From NCBI RefSeq assembly GCF_019355395.1, contig NZ_CP048829.1, forward strand, positions 1,116,001-1,180,000: a stretch of 64,000 nt of DNA, in the 5' to 3' direction. Positions 42,055 through 50,180 of this stretch are shown here, in pieces. The DNA comes from Chordicoccus furentiruminis. Its GTDB lineage: Bacteria; Bacillota; Clostridia; Lachnospirales; Lachnospiraceae. Position 1 is the stretch's first letter; each line of letters begins with the position of its first letter. Made by a program: the position numbers and the translations under genes. Below the pieces are notes generated by a model. It did no database searches. It had not been told where the DNA came from and saw nothing but the letters and a program-made list of their open reading frames with translations.

Positions 42055-44271
42055 TCATCCGATGGTCACGATCGTGATCGGACTGTCCGGTGTCTTCAGA
42101 TGATACCGGCCCGCCGCCCGCTCCCGGACGACCATGACCTCCAGTTTCTCAAACGTTTTCTGCGGAAAGAGGCGGCGCACCTCTTCCAGCTCCGCGTCGG
42201 TTTCTGATGTAACAGAATTGATCACGATGCGCGCCTCCGGATTGCCGGCGAGCACCAGCGAGACGATTTCCTTCAGTCCTCCTCCGCTGCCGCCGATGAA
42301 CGCCGCGTCCGCGGGCGGGAGTCCGGCCATCGCCTCCGGCGCCGTGCCTTCCACCACCTCAAGATTCTCAAGTCCGAATTTCTCCCGGTTGGCCCGGATC
42401 AGACGGACCGCCTCCGCGCCGCGTTCGACGGCGTAGACCGTCCCCTTCGGCACATGCAGCGCCGCCTCCACCGAAACCGAACCGGTTCCCGCGCCGATAT
42501 CGTAGACGACATCCTTCTCGCTCAGCCGCAGATGGGAGAGCGACAGCGTCCGGATCTCCTTCTTGGTCATCGGGACTCTGGCCCGGATAAACGCGTCGTC
42601 CGGCAGCCCGAAGCCGGCCGGGGCCGGAACAGGATGCGGGTTCCGGAAGTGAACGAGCGACAGCCTCCCCACCTTCCGGCCGATAAAGTTTTCTGGGCGG
42701 CCGGTCAGAATCCGCTCGCGGCGGAACGGCGCGCCTTCGGCCTGTTCCGGCTCGCCGCTCTCCCCCGCGCGGTCATCCGCCTCCGACTGCCCGGCCTCGA
42801 GGACCGGAGACGGTTCGTTTCCGTCCGTATAGGAAAGATCCGTTCCCACCGTGATCCGCACATCGCCGAGGCCGGCCTCCGCAAGGGAGCCCGCGATACG
42901 CGAGACGTCGTCCTCTTCGCCGATCAGCGTGAGCACGCTTTCCCTCGACCGGATCAGCGGGAGCAGGTTCGCCTTCCGTCCGTGAATGCTCACCACCGCC
43001 GTGTCCTCCTCCGCCGCGCCCAACCGGCCGAGAAAATAGCCGATGGAAGAGATGCCGGAAAAGTGAAGCACCCGCATCGACGGCGGCAGAAGCGGAGGAA
43101 TCTTCTTCGCTCCGGAATAGCGGCTGATGTCGCCGGAGTAGAGAAGCGCCGCGCGGCGGAAGACATGATCCGCCTTCAGACGGTCCGCGATCTCCGATGC
43201 GAGACATGCGGAGATGCAGCGCGGCCCGCCGTCCCCGTCAAGGCCGTGACGCCGGCGGATCGCGCAGGCTTCCGAAAGCATCCGGTCCGCTCCGACCAGA
43301 AGATCGGCGCTCAGGATGAACGAGAGCGCCTCGCCGGTCAGCAGTCCTTCCCTTCCCGGGCCCATCCCCACAAGACCGACCTCCTGAACGAACGCCGTGT
43401 CATCCGCCCTCGGTTCTCCGTGCTCAGCATCCGCCGGCCCTCCGTTCATGCGCTCCGGTTCCGCCTGTTCCGGGACAGACCGTGCCTCCGGACGAAGTCC
43501 GGCCATCCGCGCGATCCGGTCCGCCGCTTCCCTCAGCGTCACCGCGCCGGCGTCCTCCTCCGGGCGCCCGATCAGAACCGTCCCGACGCCAAGGGACGCC
43601 GCGGCGCGGCATTTCTCCGGGCATCCGCCCTCCTCGCCGGAATCCTTCGTCAGCATCCAGCGGATCCCGAGATCCCGCATCAGCACCTCGTTGGCCTCCT
43701 CGCTGAACGGTCCCTGCATCGCGATCACATGCCGCCCGCTCAGCCCGGCCGCCTCGCAGAGGCTGATGGAACGGACGGAAGGAAGCACGCGCACAAAGCA
43801 GCGCTCCTGAAAGTCCCGGATACCGCTCAGAAGGTGCACCTCCTTGCTCCCGGTCGTCACGAGGACCGGTCCTTCCGTCCCGTCAAGAAACCGGACCGCG
43901 TCCGCCATATCCGCGGCTGTGTGAAGAGGCGGCGCGCCGGCGGCTGCATGTTCCGAAAGAGAGGCGCGCCGGACGCGGAGGAAGGGAATCCCAAGTCTCT
44001 CACAGACAGCCCTCAGCTCCTTCGTGATGATGCAGGCATACGGGTGCGTTGCGTCAACGCAGAGTCCGGGCTTCCGTTCCCGGAGCACCGCCTCGATCTG
44101 TCCGGCGTCCTTCCTCCCGGCATGGACGGTCAGATTCGGGGACACGGGCAGCAGGGACGCGCCGTACTCCGTGGCGACAAACACATCCATCCGGAGCGGT
44201 GTTCCCGCAAAGATTTCCGCGATTTCCCGCCCCTCCGTCGTTCCGCCAAACAACACACAGCTGTTGATCAT
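42055..44271 (-). CDS. Trifunctional fusion CbiJ-CbiE-CbiT (precorrin-6A reductase and precorrin-7/8 methylation)
   Basis: 738-residue fusion of three consecutive pathway enzymes. Residues about 1-270 are CbiJ/CobK, the NAD(P)H reductase of cobalt-precorrin-6A (CVLFGGTTEGREIAEIFAG; CVDATHPYACIITKELRAVC; HVIAMQGPFSEEANEVLMRD). About 290-490 is CbiE, C-5 methyltransferase (EVGLVGMGPGREGLLTGEAL; ADLLVGADRML; LLYSGDISRYSGAKK; VSIHGRKANL). About 545-738 is CbiT, C-15 methyltransferase/decarboxylase (MTKKEIRTLSLSHLRLSEKD; VYDIGAGTGSVSVEAALHVP; AAFIGGSGGGLKEIVSLVLA). Two acidic linkers join the domains. CbiE-CbiT fusions are known as CobL; addition of CbiJ at the N-terminus is less common. All SAM/NAD sites look intact. 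Confidence 0.93.
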   Translation of the reverse strand: MINSCVLFGGTTEGREIAEIFAGTPLRMDVFVATEYGASLLPVSPNLTVHAGRKDAGQIEAVLRERKPGLCVDATHPYACIITKELRAVCERLGIPFLRVRRASLSEHAAAGAPPLHTAADMADAVRFLDGTEGPVLVTTGSKEVHLLSGIRDFQERCFVRVLPSVRSISLCEAAGLSGRHVIAMQGPFSEEANEVLMRDLGIRWMLTKDSGEEGGCPEKCRAAASLGVGTVLIGRPEEDAGAVTLREAADRIARMAGLRPEARSVPEQAEPERMNGGPADAEHGEPRADDTAFVQEVGLVGMGPGREGLLTGEALSFILSADLLVGADRMLSEACAIRRRHGLDGDGGPRCISACLASEIADRLKADHVFRRAALLYSGDISRYSGAKKIPPLLPPSMRVLHFSGISSIGYFLGRLGAAEEDTAVVSIHGRKANLLPLIRSRESVLTLIGEEDDVSRIAGSLAEAGLGDVRITVGTDLSYTDGNEPSPVLEAGQSEADDRAGESGEPEQAEGAPFRRERILTGRPENFIGRKVGRLSLVHFRNPHPVPAPAGFGLPDDAFIRARVPMTKKEIRTLSLSHLRLSEKDVVYDIGAGTGSVSVEAALHVPKGTVYAVERGAEAVRLIRANREKFGLENLEVVEGTAPEAMAGLPPADAAFIGGSGGGLKEIVSLVLAGNPEARIVINSVTSETDAELEEVRRLFPQKTFEKLEVMVVRERAAGRYHLKTPDSPITIVTIG

Positions 44272-44313
44272 GCCCGTTTCCTCCGTTCCTGTCGCTTCAG
44301 CCGAACTCGTCCG

Positions 44314-45075
44314 TCAGTCCTCTTTTTCCAGCTCGCCGTATTTTTCGATGTATCCGCGCGGCGTCACCATCCGCCCGTCGATCACCCTTGTCATGGAATT
44401 GCCGACGAAAACCGTCATCAGCATATCCGCCTCGAAATTCACAAGCTCCGCCAGTGTCAGGATGCCAAAGGCCTCGCCCTCGCGGCCGATGTTGCGGACA
44501 TAGCCGCAGACCGTCTCCGGGCTCCGGCTCTCCATCAGAATTTCCGCCGCCCTTCTCAGATAATCCGTGCGCCGCCGGCTCGCCGGGTTGTAGAGGGCGA
44601 TCGCGAAATCCGCCTCTCCCGCGCAGCGCAGCCGCTTTTCAATCAGCTCCCAGGGCGTCATCAGATCGCTGAGGGAAATGCAGCAGAAATCATGACCCAG
44701 CGGGGATCCGAGCACCGCGCTCCCGGAGAGCGCCGCGGTCACACCCGGAATCATCTGAACCTGAACCTCCGGGTACTCATGACGCATCTCGAGAATCAGT
44801 CCGGCCATCCCGTAGACGCCGGAGTCGCCGCTGCAGACGACGGAAGTGATCCGCCCCTGGTCCGCCTCCTTAAGAGCCAGACGGCAGCGCTCACGCTCCT
44901 TCCGCATCCCGGTCGTGAGGAATTCCGCCTCCGGATACCGCTCCTTCACCAGCCCCACATACAGCTGGTAGCCGACGATGACCTCGCTCCGTCTCAGCGC
45001 CCCGTCGGCCTCCATCGTCATCTTCTCCGGCGTGCCCGGCCCGATCCCGACCACAAACAGATGCTTTTCCATCAT
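44314..45075 (-). CDS. cbiH: Cobalt-factor III / cobalt-precorrin-3 C17-methyltransferase
   Basis: CbiH, SAM-dependent methyltransferase and ring-contracting enzyme, 253 residues. Tetrapyrrole-methylase signatures: LFVVGIGPGTPEKMTMEADG at the N-terminus, VIVGYQLYVGLVKERYP, then VVCSGDSGVYGMAGLILEMR near residue 82 and MIPGVTAALSGSAVLGSPLG near 112, a CbiH-type stretch. LYNPASRRRTDYLRRAAEI near 170 is also diagnostic. AAGGAGG precedes two adjacent ATG codons; either may be used. 42 bp before the cbiJ-E-T fusion. Confidence 0.94.
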   Translation of the reverse strand: MMEKHLFVVGIGPGTPEKMTMEADGALRRSEVIVGYQLYVGLVKERYPEAEFLTTGMRKERERCRLALKEADQGRITSVVCSGDSGVYGMAGLILEMRHEYPEVQVQMIPGVTAALSGSAVLGSPLGHDFCCISLSDLMTPWELIEKRLRCAGEADFAIALYNPASRRRTDYLRRAAEILMESRSPETVCGYVRNIGREGEAFGILTLAELVNFEADMLMTVFVGNSMTRVIDGRMVTPRGYIEKYGELEKED

Positions 45076-45112
45076 GTATTTCCTCCTTGAATGTCTCCTC
45101 GTCCGTTCTGTC

Positions 45113-46306
45113 TCATCCGATTTCCGCCACCGCCACCGTCACGCCGTCTCCGACCGTCTTTCCGACAAGAAGACGTCCGCTTCCGGGCCGCTGCTCCTGT
45201 CCGTCCGGTCCGCCGGAAGGCACTTTGACGTCTTCGGCACTTTGCCGGCCGCTCAGCCGGCGCGCGAGCCAGACCGCGCTGCGCTCGCAGACATTGTCCG
45301 CTCCGGTCGTCTTCCGGACAAATTCCGAAGATGAAAATGCACCCGGCACCCGCATCAGCTCCTCCGCCGGGCAGGTGGAAAACGGCAGCGCATGCCGCCG
45401 GCTGAACGCAAGCAGAGCCGGCTCCTCCGCCTTGAGGTCGATGCTGGCGATCCCCCGCACCGCTTCCATCGCAAGTCCCTCCGGTTCCAACGCCTGACGG
45501 ACGGCCTCTGCGACAGCCTCCTCCCGCGCATGGCGCCGGCATCCGATCCCGAGGCAGAGACGGCGCGGGAAAAGATACAGGGCGGAAGGACGGTCTCCGG
45601 CCATCCTTCTCACCGTGATCAGAATATCCGCTTCCGTCCGGTCCGCCGTCAGAGTCAGCTGCGGATAGTCCGCCAGTTCCGCTCTGATGTCCTCTGTCCG
45701 GTCCTTTCTCTTCGTGTCCGGCTCCGCTCCGGCATCTTCCCTGTCCCCGCCCGGCGCCGCCCCATCCGGCTCCCTGTACACCTTCAGGCGCTCGCCGTCG
45801 AGGAGTCTCGCCGACACCTCCTTCGCGGCCGCACGATCCCCGATCGTCATCTGATGCCGGCGGGCGAAGACATCGACGGCGAACTGTCCCCGGCCGTCTG
45901 TCGCCGTCGTGATCACCGGGACAGCTCCGATCAGTCCGGCGCACGCAAGGCAGAAGTCATTCCCGCCGCCCACATGCCCCGAAAGAAGCGAGATGCAGAA
46001 GCGCCCTGACTCGTCGATGACGAGAACGGCCGGATCGAGAAACTTATCCTTCACGAACGGCGCAATGCACCGGACCGCGATCCCCGCCGCCCCGAAGAAA
46101 ACCAGCGCCCGCGCCCGCGCAAACCAGCGTCCCGTGAACTCCTCCGCCGTTTCCCGGATGGAGCGCTCCGGCATCGTCCGCGAGCGGACTGCCGTATGAA
46201 CCTCGACGTCCGGCCGGCTTTTCAAAAGCGCGCCGGCCAGCCGTTCCATCGTCTCATAGCCGCGTTTCGTGAACGCCAGCATCACCACCGGATCCGCCTC
46301 TCTCAT
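45113..46306 (-). CDS. cbiG: Cobalt-precorrin-5A hydrolase
   Basis: CbiG, 397 residues, opens the delta-lactone of cobalt-precorrin-5A and releases acetaldehyde. The N-terminal domain has LVFFGAAGIAVRCIAPFVKD followed by KFLDPAVLVIDESGRF, then LLSGHVGGGNDFCLACAGLI, all conserved in CbiG. The C-terminal domain has LCLGIGCRRHAREEAVAEAV near residue 270, ASIDLKAEEPALLAF and FPTxxAEEL-like sequence (FSTCPAEELMRVPGAFSSSE). A charged insert of about 30 residues (EDAGAEPDTKRKDRTED) lies between them. ATG 46306 has GGCGGAG upstream. 61 bp after the ABC ATPase gene. Confidence 0.92.
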   Translation of the reverse strand: MREADPVVMLAFTKRGYETMERLAGALLKSRPDVEVHTAVRSRTMPERSIRETAEEFTGRWFARARALVFFGAAGIAVRCIAPFVKDKFLDPAVLVIDESGRFCISLLSGHVGGGNDFCLACAGLIGAVPVITTATDGRGQFAVDVFARRHQMTIGDRAAAKEVSARLLDGERLKVYREPDGAAPGGDREDAGAEPDTKRKDRTEDIRAELADYPQLTLTADRTEADILITVRRMAGDRPSALYLFPRRLCLGIGCRRHAREEAVAEAVRQALEPEGLAMEAVRGIASIDLKAEEPALLAFSRRHALPFSTCPAEELMRVPGAFSSSEFVRKTTGADNVCERSAVWLARRLSGRQSAEDVKVPSGGPDGQEQRPGSGRLLVGKTVGDGVTVAVAEIG

Positions 46307-46367
46307 CTTCTCCGCCTCTTCCCTCCGGTTCCGCCGGAAACGGCCGCCATCCTTCCCGATCGGAAGC

Positions 46368-47168
46368 TTATGTGACCAGCCATGGATAAATCGCGGCCGC
46401 CGCGGCATCCTCCGGATCCACCTCAAAAAGCCGGGCCAGCACGCGTTCCCGCTTCAGTTCAGCCGGCGTACCCGCGCGGAACGCGCGTCCGTCCTTCACG
46501 CAGACGATCCGGTCCGCCGCGGCGAGCGCGAGCTCCACCTCATGCAGCGTCGCGACGACCGCCATCCGCCGCTGCACTGTCAGCGTCCGCAGTGTCCGCA
46601 GAAGCGCCAGCTTGTAACGGATATCGAGATAAGAAGTCGGTTCGTCCAGCAGCATCACCTGCGGTGTCTGGGCGATCGCACGGGCGATCAGCACACGCTG
46701 TTTCTGACCGTCGCTCATCTCATTGTAATTCCGTTCCGCAAGATCCGCGACGTCCATCATCGCCAGCGCTTCCCGCACTTCCTGCCGGTCCTTTTCCGTA
46801 AGCCGGCCGACCCCGTCCGTGTACGGATAGCGTCCCATCTCGACGACGTCCCGGACCGTCATCAGCTCGGGACGGATCCTCTCCGTCAGCACCAGCGCCT
46901 CCCGGCGGGCCCTTTCCCGGGGACGGAGCGACCGGATCTCCTCTTTGCCGAGAAAGACCTTTCCGCCCATCAGCGGAAGCTGCATGGAAATCGCCTTGAG
47001 GATCGTGGATTTTCCGGCCCCGTTCGGTCCGATCAGCGCCAGAAATTCCCCCGGTTTCACATCGAGGGAAAGCCCGTCGATCATCACACGGTCCCGGTAT
47101 CCGGTCTGCATATCTTTTAAGGAAAGAGGACTGTGTCCGTCCGTCTCGAGCTTACTGAATTCCCCCAT
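46368..47168 (-). CDS. ABC transporter ATP-binding protein (BtuD/FhuC-like), corrinoid or siderophore uptake
   Basis: Cytoplasmic ATPase of 266 residues from the FecE/BtuD group. Walker A LIGPNGAGKSTILKAI near residue 40, signature MSDGQKQRVLIARAIAQ near 148, Walker B QVMLLDEPTSYLDIRYKLAL near 168 and the switch His in VATLHEVELALAAADRIVCV. The signature reads MSDGQ rather than LSGGQ, as often in this group. It forms a pair with the permease upstream (one base between genes). Location inside the B12 operon suggests corrinoid or cobalt-complex import, but ferric-siderophore systems look alike. No binding protein gene is beside it. Confidence 0.92.
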   Translation of the reverse strand: MGEFSKLETDGHSPLSLKDMQTGYRDRVMIDGLSLDVKPGEFLALIGPNGAGKSTILKAISMQLPLMGGKVFLGKEEIRSLRPRERARREALVLTERIRPELMTVRDVVEMGRYPYTDGVGRLTEKDRQEVREALAMMDVADLAERNYNEMSDGQKQRVLIARAIAQTPQVMLLDEPTSYLDIRYKLALLRTLRTLTVQRRMAVVATLHEVELALAAADRIVCVKDGRAFRAGTPAELKRERVLARLFEVDPEDAAAAAIYPWLVT

Positions 47169-47169
47169 C

Positions 47170-48183
47170 TTACATCCTCTTGTTTTCCTGACTCCGGATC
47201 AGCATGAAAATCACGATCGGCGCGCCGAAAATCGACGTGACCGTACTGATGTTGAGCTCCGTCGGCGCGAGCATGGTCCGGGCGAGCAGATCGGCGAAGA
47301 CGCAGAAAACCGCTCCTCCGAGAAAGGCGCCCGGCAGCACCACAACCGGACGGGCCGTCCGCATCAGTCCTTTCACCAGAAACGGCACGGCGATGCCCAC
47401 AAAGGAAATCGGGCCCGCGAAGGCCGTCACGCAGGCCGACAGCAGCGATGACAGGAGAATCAGCATCACCCGGCACCGCTCCACGTTGACGCCCATGCTC
47501 CGCGCGTAGTGCTCGCCCATCTGGAACGCGCCGATCGGTTTCGAGAGCAGCATCGTGCACGCGAACACAACGGCGACCAACACGGACGCGAACGCGACGC
47601 CGTCCCAGGTCACGCCCGAAAAGCTTCCCTGAGACCAGCTGTGCAGATTGACGATATCCTGATCCTCCGCGAACGTCACCATCAGATCCGTGACCGCCGA
47701 GCAGATATAGCCGATCATGATGCCGGCCGCCAGCAGTGATCCGATATGCCGCACCTTCTTTGAAACAAGGATGATGAAGGACGTCGAGATCAGCGCGCCG
47801 GCAAAGGCCGCCGCCACGATCATCAGATTGGACGAACGGCCCGTGCTGCCGATGATCAGGATCATCGTCGCGGCCACCGCCATCTTCGCGCCCGAGGAAA
47901 TACCGAGGATAAAAGGCCCCGCGATCGGATTGGCGAAGAAGGTCTGCAGAAGGCAGCCGGATACGGACAGCGCGCCGCCCAGCACGGCCGCCATCAGCGT
48001 CCGGGGCAGCCGGAGCGTCATGACGATATTCCGGACCTCCTCCGATCCGCCTCGGCCGGTCAGCGCCTGCAGCACGCCCGCCGGCGGGATCGAAACCGTC
48101 CCGATCCCGATTGAAAGCACCATCATCACCGCCAGCAGGACCGCAAGTCCCGCAAAGGTCATCCGGATTCTGAATGCGCGCAC
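47170..48183 (-). CDS. FecCD/BtuC family ABC transporter permease
   Basis: Inner-membrane permease of 337 residues, about ten helices, of the vitamin B12/iron-siderophore family. Typical stretches: LRLPRTLMAAVLGGALSVSG near residue 52, FFANPIAGPFILGISSGAKM near 83, WSQGSFSGVTWDGVAFAS near 180 and AGPISFVGIAVPFLVKGLMR near 260, where the GISFVGL-type coupling region lies. The start is a GTG at 48183 behind AAAGGAAAGGCGG. Placed 96 bp after cbiF and directly before its ATPase. Corrinoid substrate is inferred from context. Confidence 0.92.
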   Translation of the reverse strand: MRAFRIRMTFAGLAVLLAVMMVLSIGIGTVSIPPAGVLQALTGRGGSEEVRNIVMTLRLPRTLMAAVLGGALSVSGCLLQTFFANPIAGPFILGISSGAKMAVAATMILIIGSTGRSSNLMIVAAAFAGALISTSFIILVSKKVRHIGSLLAAGIMIGYICSAVTDLMVTFAEDQDIVNLHSWSQGSFSGVTWDGVAFASVLVAVVFACTMLLSKPIGAFQMGEHYARSMGVNVERCRVMLILLSSLLSACVTAFAGPISFVGIAVPFLVKGLMRTARPVVVLPGAFLGGAVFCVFADLLARTMLAPTELNISTVTSIFGAPIVIFMLIRSQENKRM

Positions 48184-48279
48184 CGCGTACCGCCTTTCCT
48201 TTCCTGTCTCATACGCCGGAAGACACCGCGCTTTCGAAGACCGCTCCGCCGCAGTCCCCGCGCGGTCCCTGTCCGCTTC

Positions 48280-49038
48280 TTACTGCTTCGCCGGTCTGTA
48301 TTCCGTCGAAAAGCCCGGATCATAGAGCTTCGACAGCTCATAGCCGGACTGGGCGACCGCTCTGCCCACGATGATCAGAGCCGTCTTCGTGATCCCTTCT
48401 TCCGCGGCCTTCTCCGCAAGGTTCTCAAGTGTCGTCACAATTCTCTTTTCGTCAGGCCAGGTCGCCCTGTAGACGATCGCGGCCGGCGTATCCGCCGGAT
48501 AGCCGCCCGCGGTCAGACGGGACACCAGCTCCGGAATCATCCCCGAGCTGAGGAAAAGAACCATCGTCGCCTGATGCGCCGCGAAGGACTCGATGGACTC
48601 CCTCGCAGGCACCTTTGTCCGGCCTTCCATCCGGGTGATGATCACGCTCTGGGAGACTGTCGGCAGCGTGTACTCAAGGCCGAGAGACGCCGCCGCGCCG
48701 AAGAACGCGCTGACGCCCGGCGTCACGTCGTACGAAATCCCGAGCGCGTCCAGCCGGTCCATCTGCTCCCGGATCGCGCCGTAGATGCTGGGATCGCCTG
48801 TATGAAGTCTCACGGTGGTCTGTCCGGCCGCTTCCGCCTCCCGGATCACCGCGATGACCTCGTCGAGCGTCATCGTCGCGCTGTTGTAAATCCGGCATCC
48901 TTCCTTCGTCTCCTCCAGCAGCGCCGGGTTGACCAGCGAGCCGGCATAGATCACGGCGTCTGCTTCTCCGAGCAGCTTCTGTCCTCTGACTGTAATGAGA
49001 TCCGGCGCACCCGGTCCCGCTCCGATAAAATGAACCAT
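48280..49038 (-). CDS. cbiF: Cobalt-precorrin-4 C11-methyltransferase
   Basis: CbiF, SAM-dependent tetrapyrrole methylase of 252 residues, methylates C-11 of cobalt-precorrin-4. Signatures: MVHFIGAGPGAPDLITVRGQ at the start, VIYAGSLVNPALLEETKEGC near residue 33, TVRLHTGDPSIYGAIREQMD near 75 and YDVTPGVSAFFGAAASLGLE near 103. VPARESIESFAAHQATMVLF near 142 is specific for the CbiF/CobM branch. GCGGAGGATTTGAT precedes the ATG. The first 88 bases overlap, in another frame, the end of the cbiD gene. Confidence 0.95.
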   Translation of the reverse strand: MVHFIGAGPGAPDLITVRGQKLLGEADAVIYAGSLVNPALLEETKEGCRIYNSATMTLDEVIAVIREAEAAGQTTVRLHTGDPSIYGAIREQMDRLDALGISYDVTPGVSAFFGAAASLGLEYTLPTVSQSVIITRMEGRTKVPARESIESFAAHQATMVLFLSSGMIPELVSRLTAGGYPADTPAAIVYRATWPDEKRIVTTLENLAEKAAEEGITKTALIIVGRAVAQSGYELSKLYDPGFSTEYRPAKQ

Positions 49039-50180
49039 ATCAAATCCTCCGCCTTATCCGTCATGGCCAACAGGCCATAGACGTTGGAAAACATCACAAC
49101 TTCCACCTGCAGCGGCGTCCCGCCGCCTGTCTGCCGCACCCAGTTCTCACAGACCGCCTGAATCCGGCTGACCGCCAGCTTCATCACCGGCTCGCGGATC
49201 CCCGCTTCATCCAGCACCCGGATCGCGTCGTCCGTCATCACCGATTCCGCCAGCGCCTTCCGCACCGGCGCGGCGCACTCCTCTCCCGCCGCTTCCTCCG
49301 CGAGATCGCCGAGAATCTCCATCCGGCGGTCTCCGTACTGGGAATGCGTGTTCTTCACGCCGCCGGCGACCTTGATCAGCTTGCCGATATGGCCGGCCAG
49401 CAGCATCCGCGTGAAACCGGCCTCCCGGACGTACTGCACCGTATCCCAGATATAGTTGGACGCCGTGACCGCCAGATCCGGCGGAAATCCGTACGTCTCT
49501 TCAAGGAAATGCATGCCGTAATTGCCGGGCGCCGCGCAGACGGCCCGGTAGCCCTCCGCCCTGCGGACGGAGACTTCGGTCCGGATCGTCGCCAGCAGCG
49601 CTTTCTCGCTCATCGGCTCCACGATGCCGGTCGTCCCCAGCACGGACAGTCCGCCGACGATGCCGAGACGGGGATTGAAGGTCTTCTTCGCCAGCGCCTC
49701 CCCTTCCGGAATCCGGATGATGACCTCCACGCCGGCCGTATCCAGAGAAAATCCGGCCTCCTCCGCAGCCTTCCTGATCTCCCCCTCGATCATCCGGCGG
49801 GGTGTGCTGTTGATGGCCGCCCGGCCGACAGGCTGATCGAGTCCGGGCTTCGTCACACGTCCCACGCCCTCGCCGCCGTCAAGATGAACGCCGGGTTCCT
49901 TCGTGATCCGCACATCCGCGCAGACCATCATCCCGTCCGTCACGTCCGGATCGTCGCCGCTGTCCTTTCGGACGCCGCAGCTGACCGTACCGTTCTTCTC
50001 CTCCGTATAACAGATCCGGATCGGAATCCGTTTTCCCGCCGGCGTCATCAGCTGAACCATCTCCGTCTCAGCGCCGCCCAGAAGCCGCCCGGCAGCCGCC
50101 CGGGCGGCCGCGGCGGCGCAGCTTCCGGTGGTATAGCCGCTGCGCAGATGTGTCTTAAGTTTCTTCATATCTTCTGACAT
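48951..50180 (-). CDS. cbiD: Cobalt-precorrin-5B C1-methyltransferase
   Basis: CbiD, SAM-dependent C-1 methyltransferase, about 409 residues. It opens with the diagnostic LRSGYTTGSCAAAAARAAAG, followed by KDSGDDPDVTDGMMVCADVR near residue 80, GEGVGRVTKPGLDQPVGRAA near 115, GGLSVLGTTGIVEPMSEKAL near 190 and ILLAGHIGKLIKVAGG-like MLLAGHIGKLIKVAGGVKNT near 275. I use ATG 50180, which overlaps larC by 26 bp; an ATG at 50168 is also possible. The C-terminus is about 25-30 residues longer than usual because the frame stays open 88 bp into cbiF. Confidence 0.93.
   Translation of the reverse strand: MSEDMKKLKTHLRSGYTTGSCAAAAARAAAGRLLGGAETEMVQLMTPAGKRIPIRICYTEEKNGTVSCGVRKDSGDDPDVTDGMMVCADVRITKEPGVHLDGGEGVGRVTKPGLDQPVGRAAINSTPRRMIEGEIRKAAEEAGFSLDTAGVEVIIRIPEGEALAKKTFNPRLGIVGGLSVLGTTGIVEPMSEKALLATIRTEVSVRRAEGYRAVCAAPGNYGMHFLEETYGFPPDLAVTASNYIWDTVQYVREAGFTRMLLAGHIGKLIKVAGGVKNTHSQYGDRRMEILGDLAEEAAGEECAAPVRKALAESVMTDDAIRVLDEAGIREPVMKLAVSRIQAVCENWVRQTGGGTPLQVEVVMFSNVYGLLAMTDKAEDLIWFILSERDRVRRISLQSEDRSCSEKQTP

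Noticed and set aside
42454-45090. 878-codon plus-strand open frame
   Set aside because: Antisense to cbiJ-E-T and cbiH; Arg-rich shadow frame of high-GC DNA.
45072-45944. 290-codon minus-strand frame inside cbiG
   Set aside because: Out of frame with the clear CbiG motifs; Gly/Arg/Asp-rich shadow.
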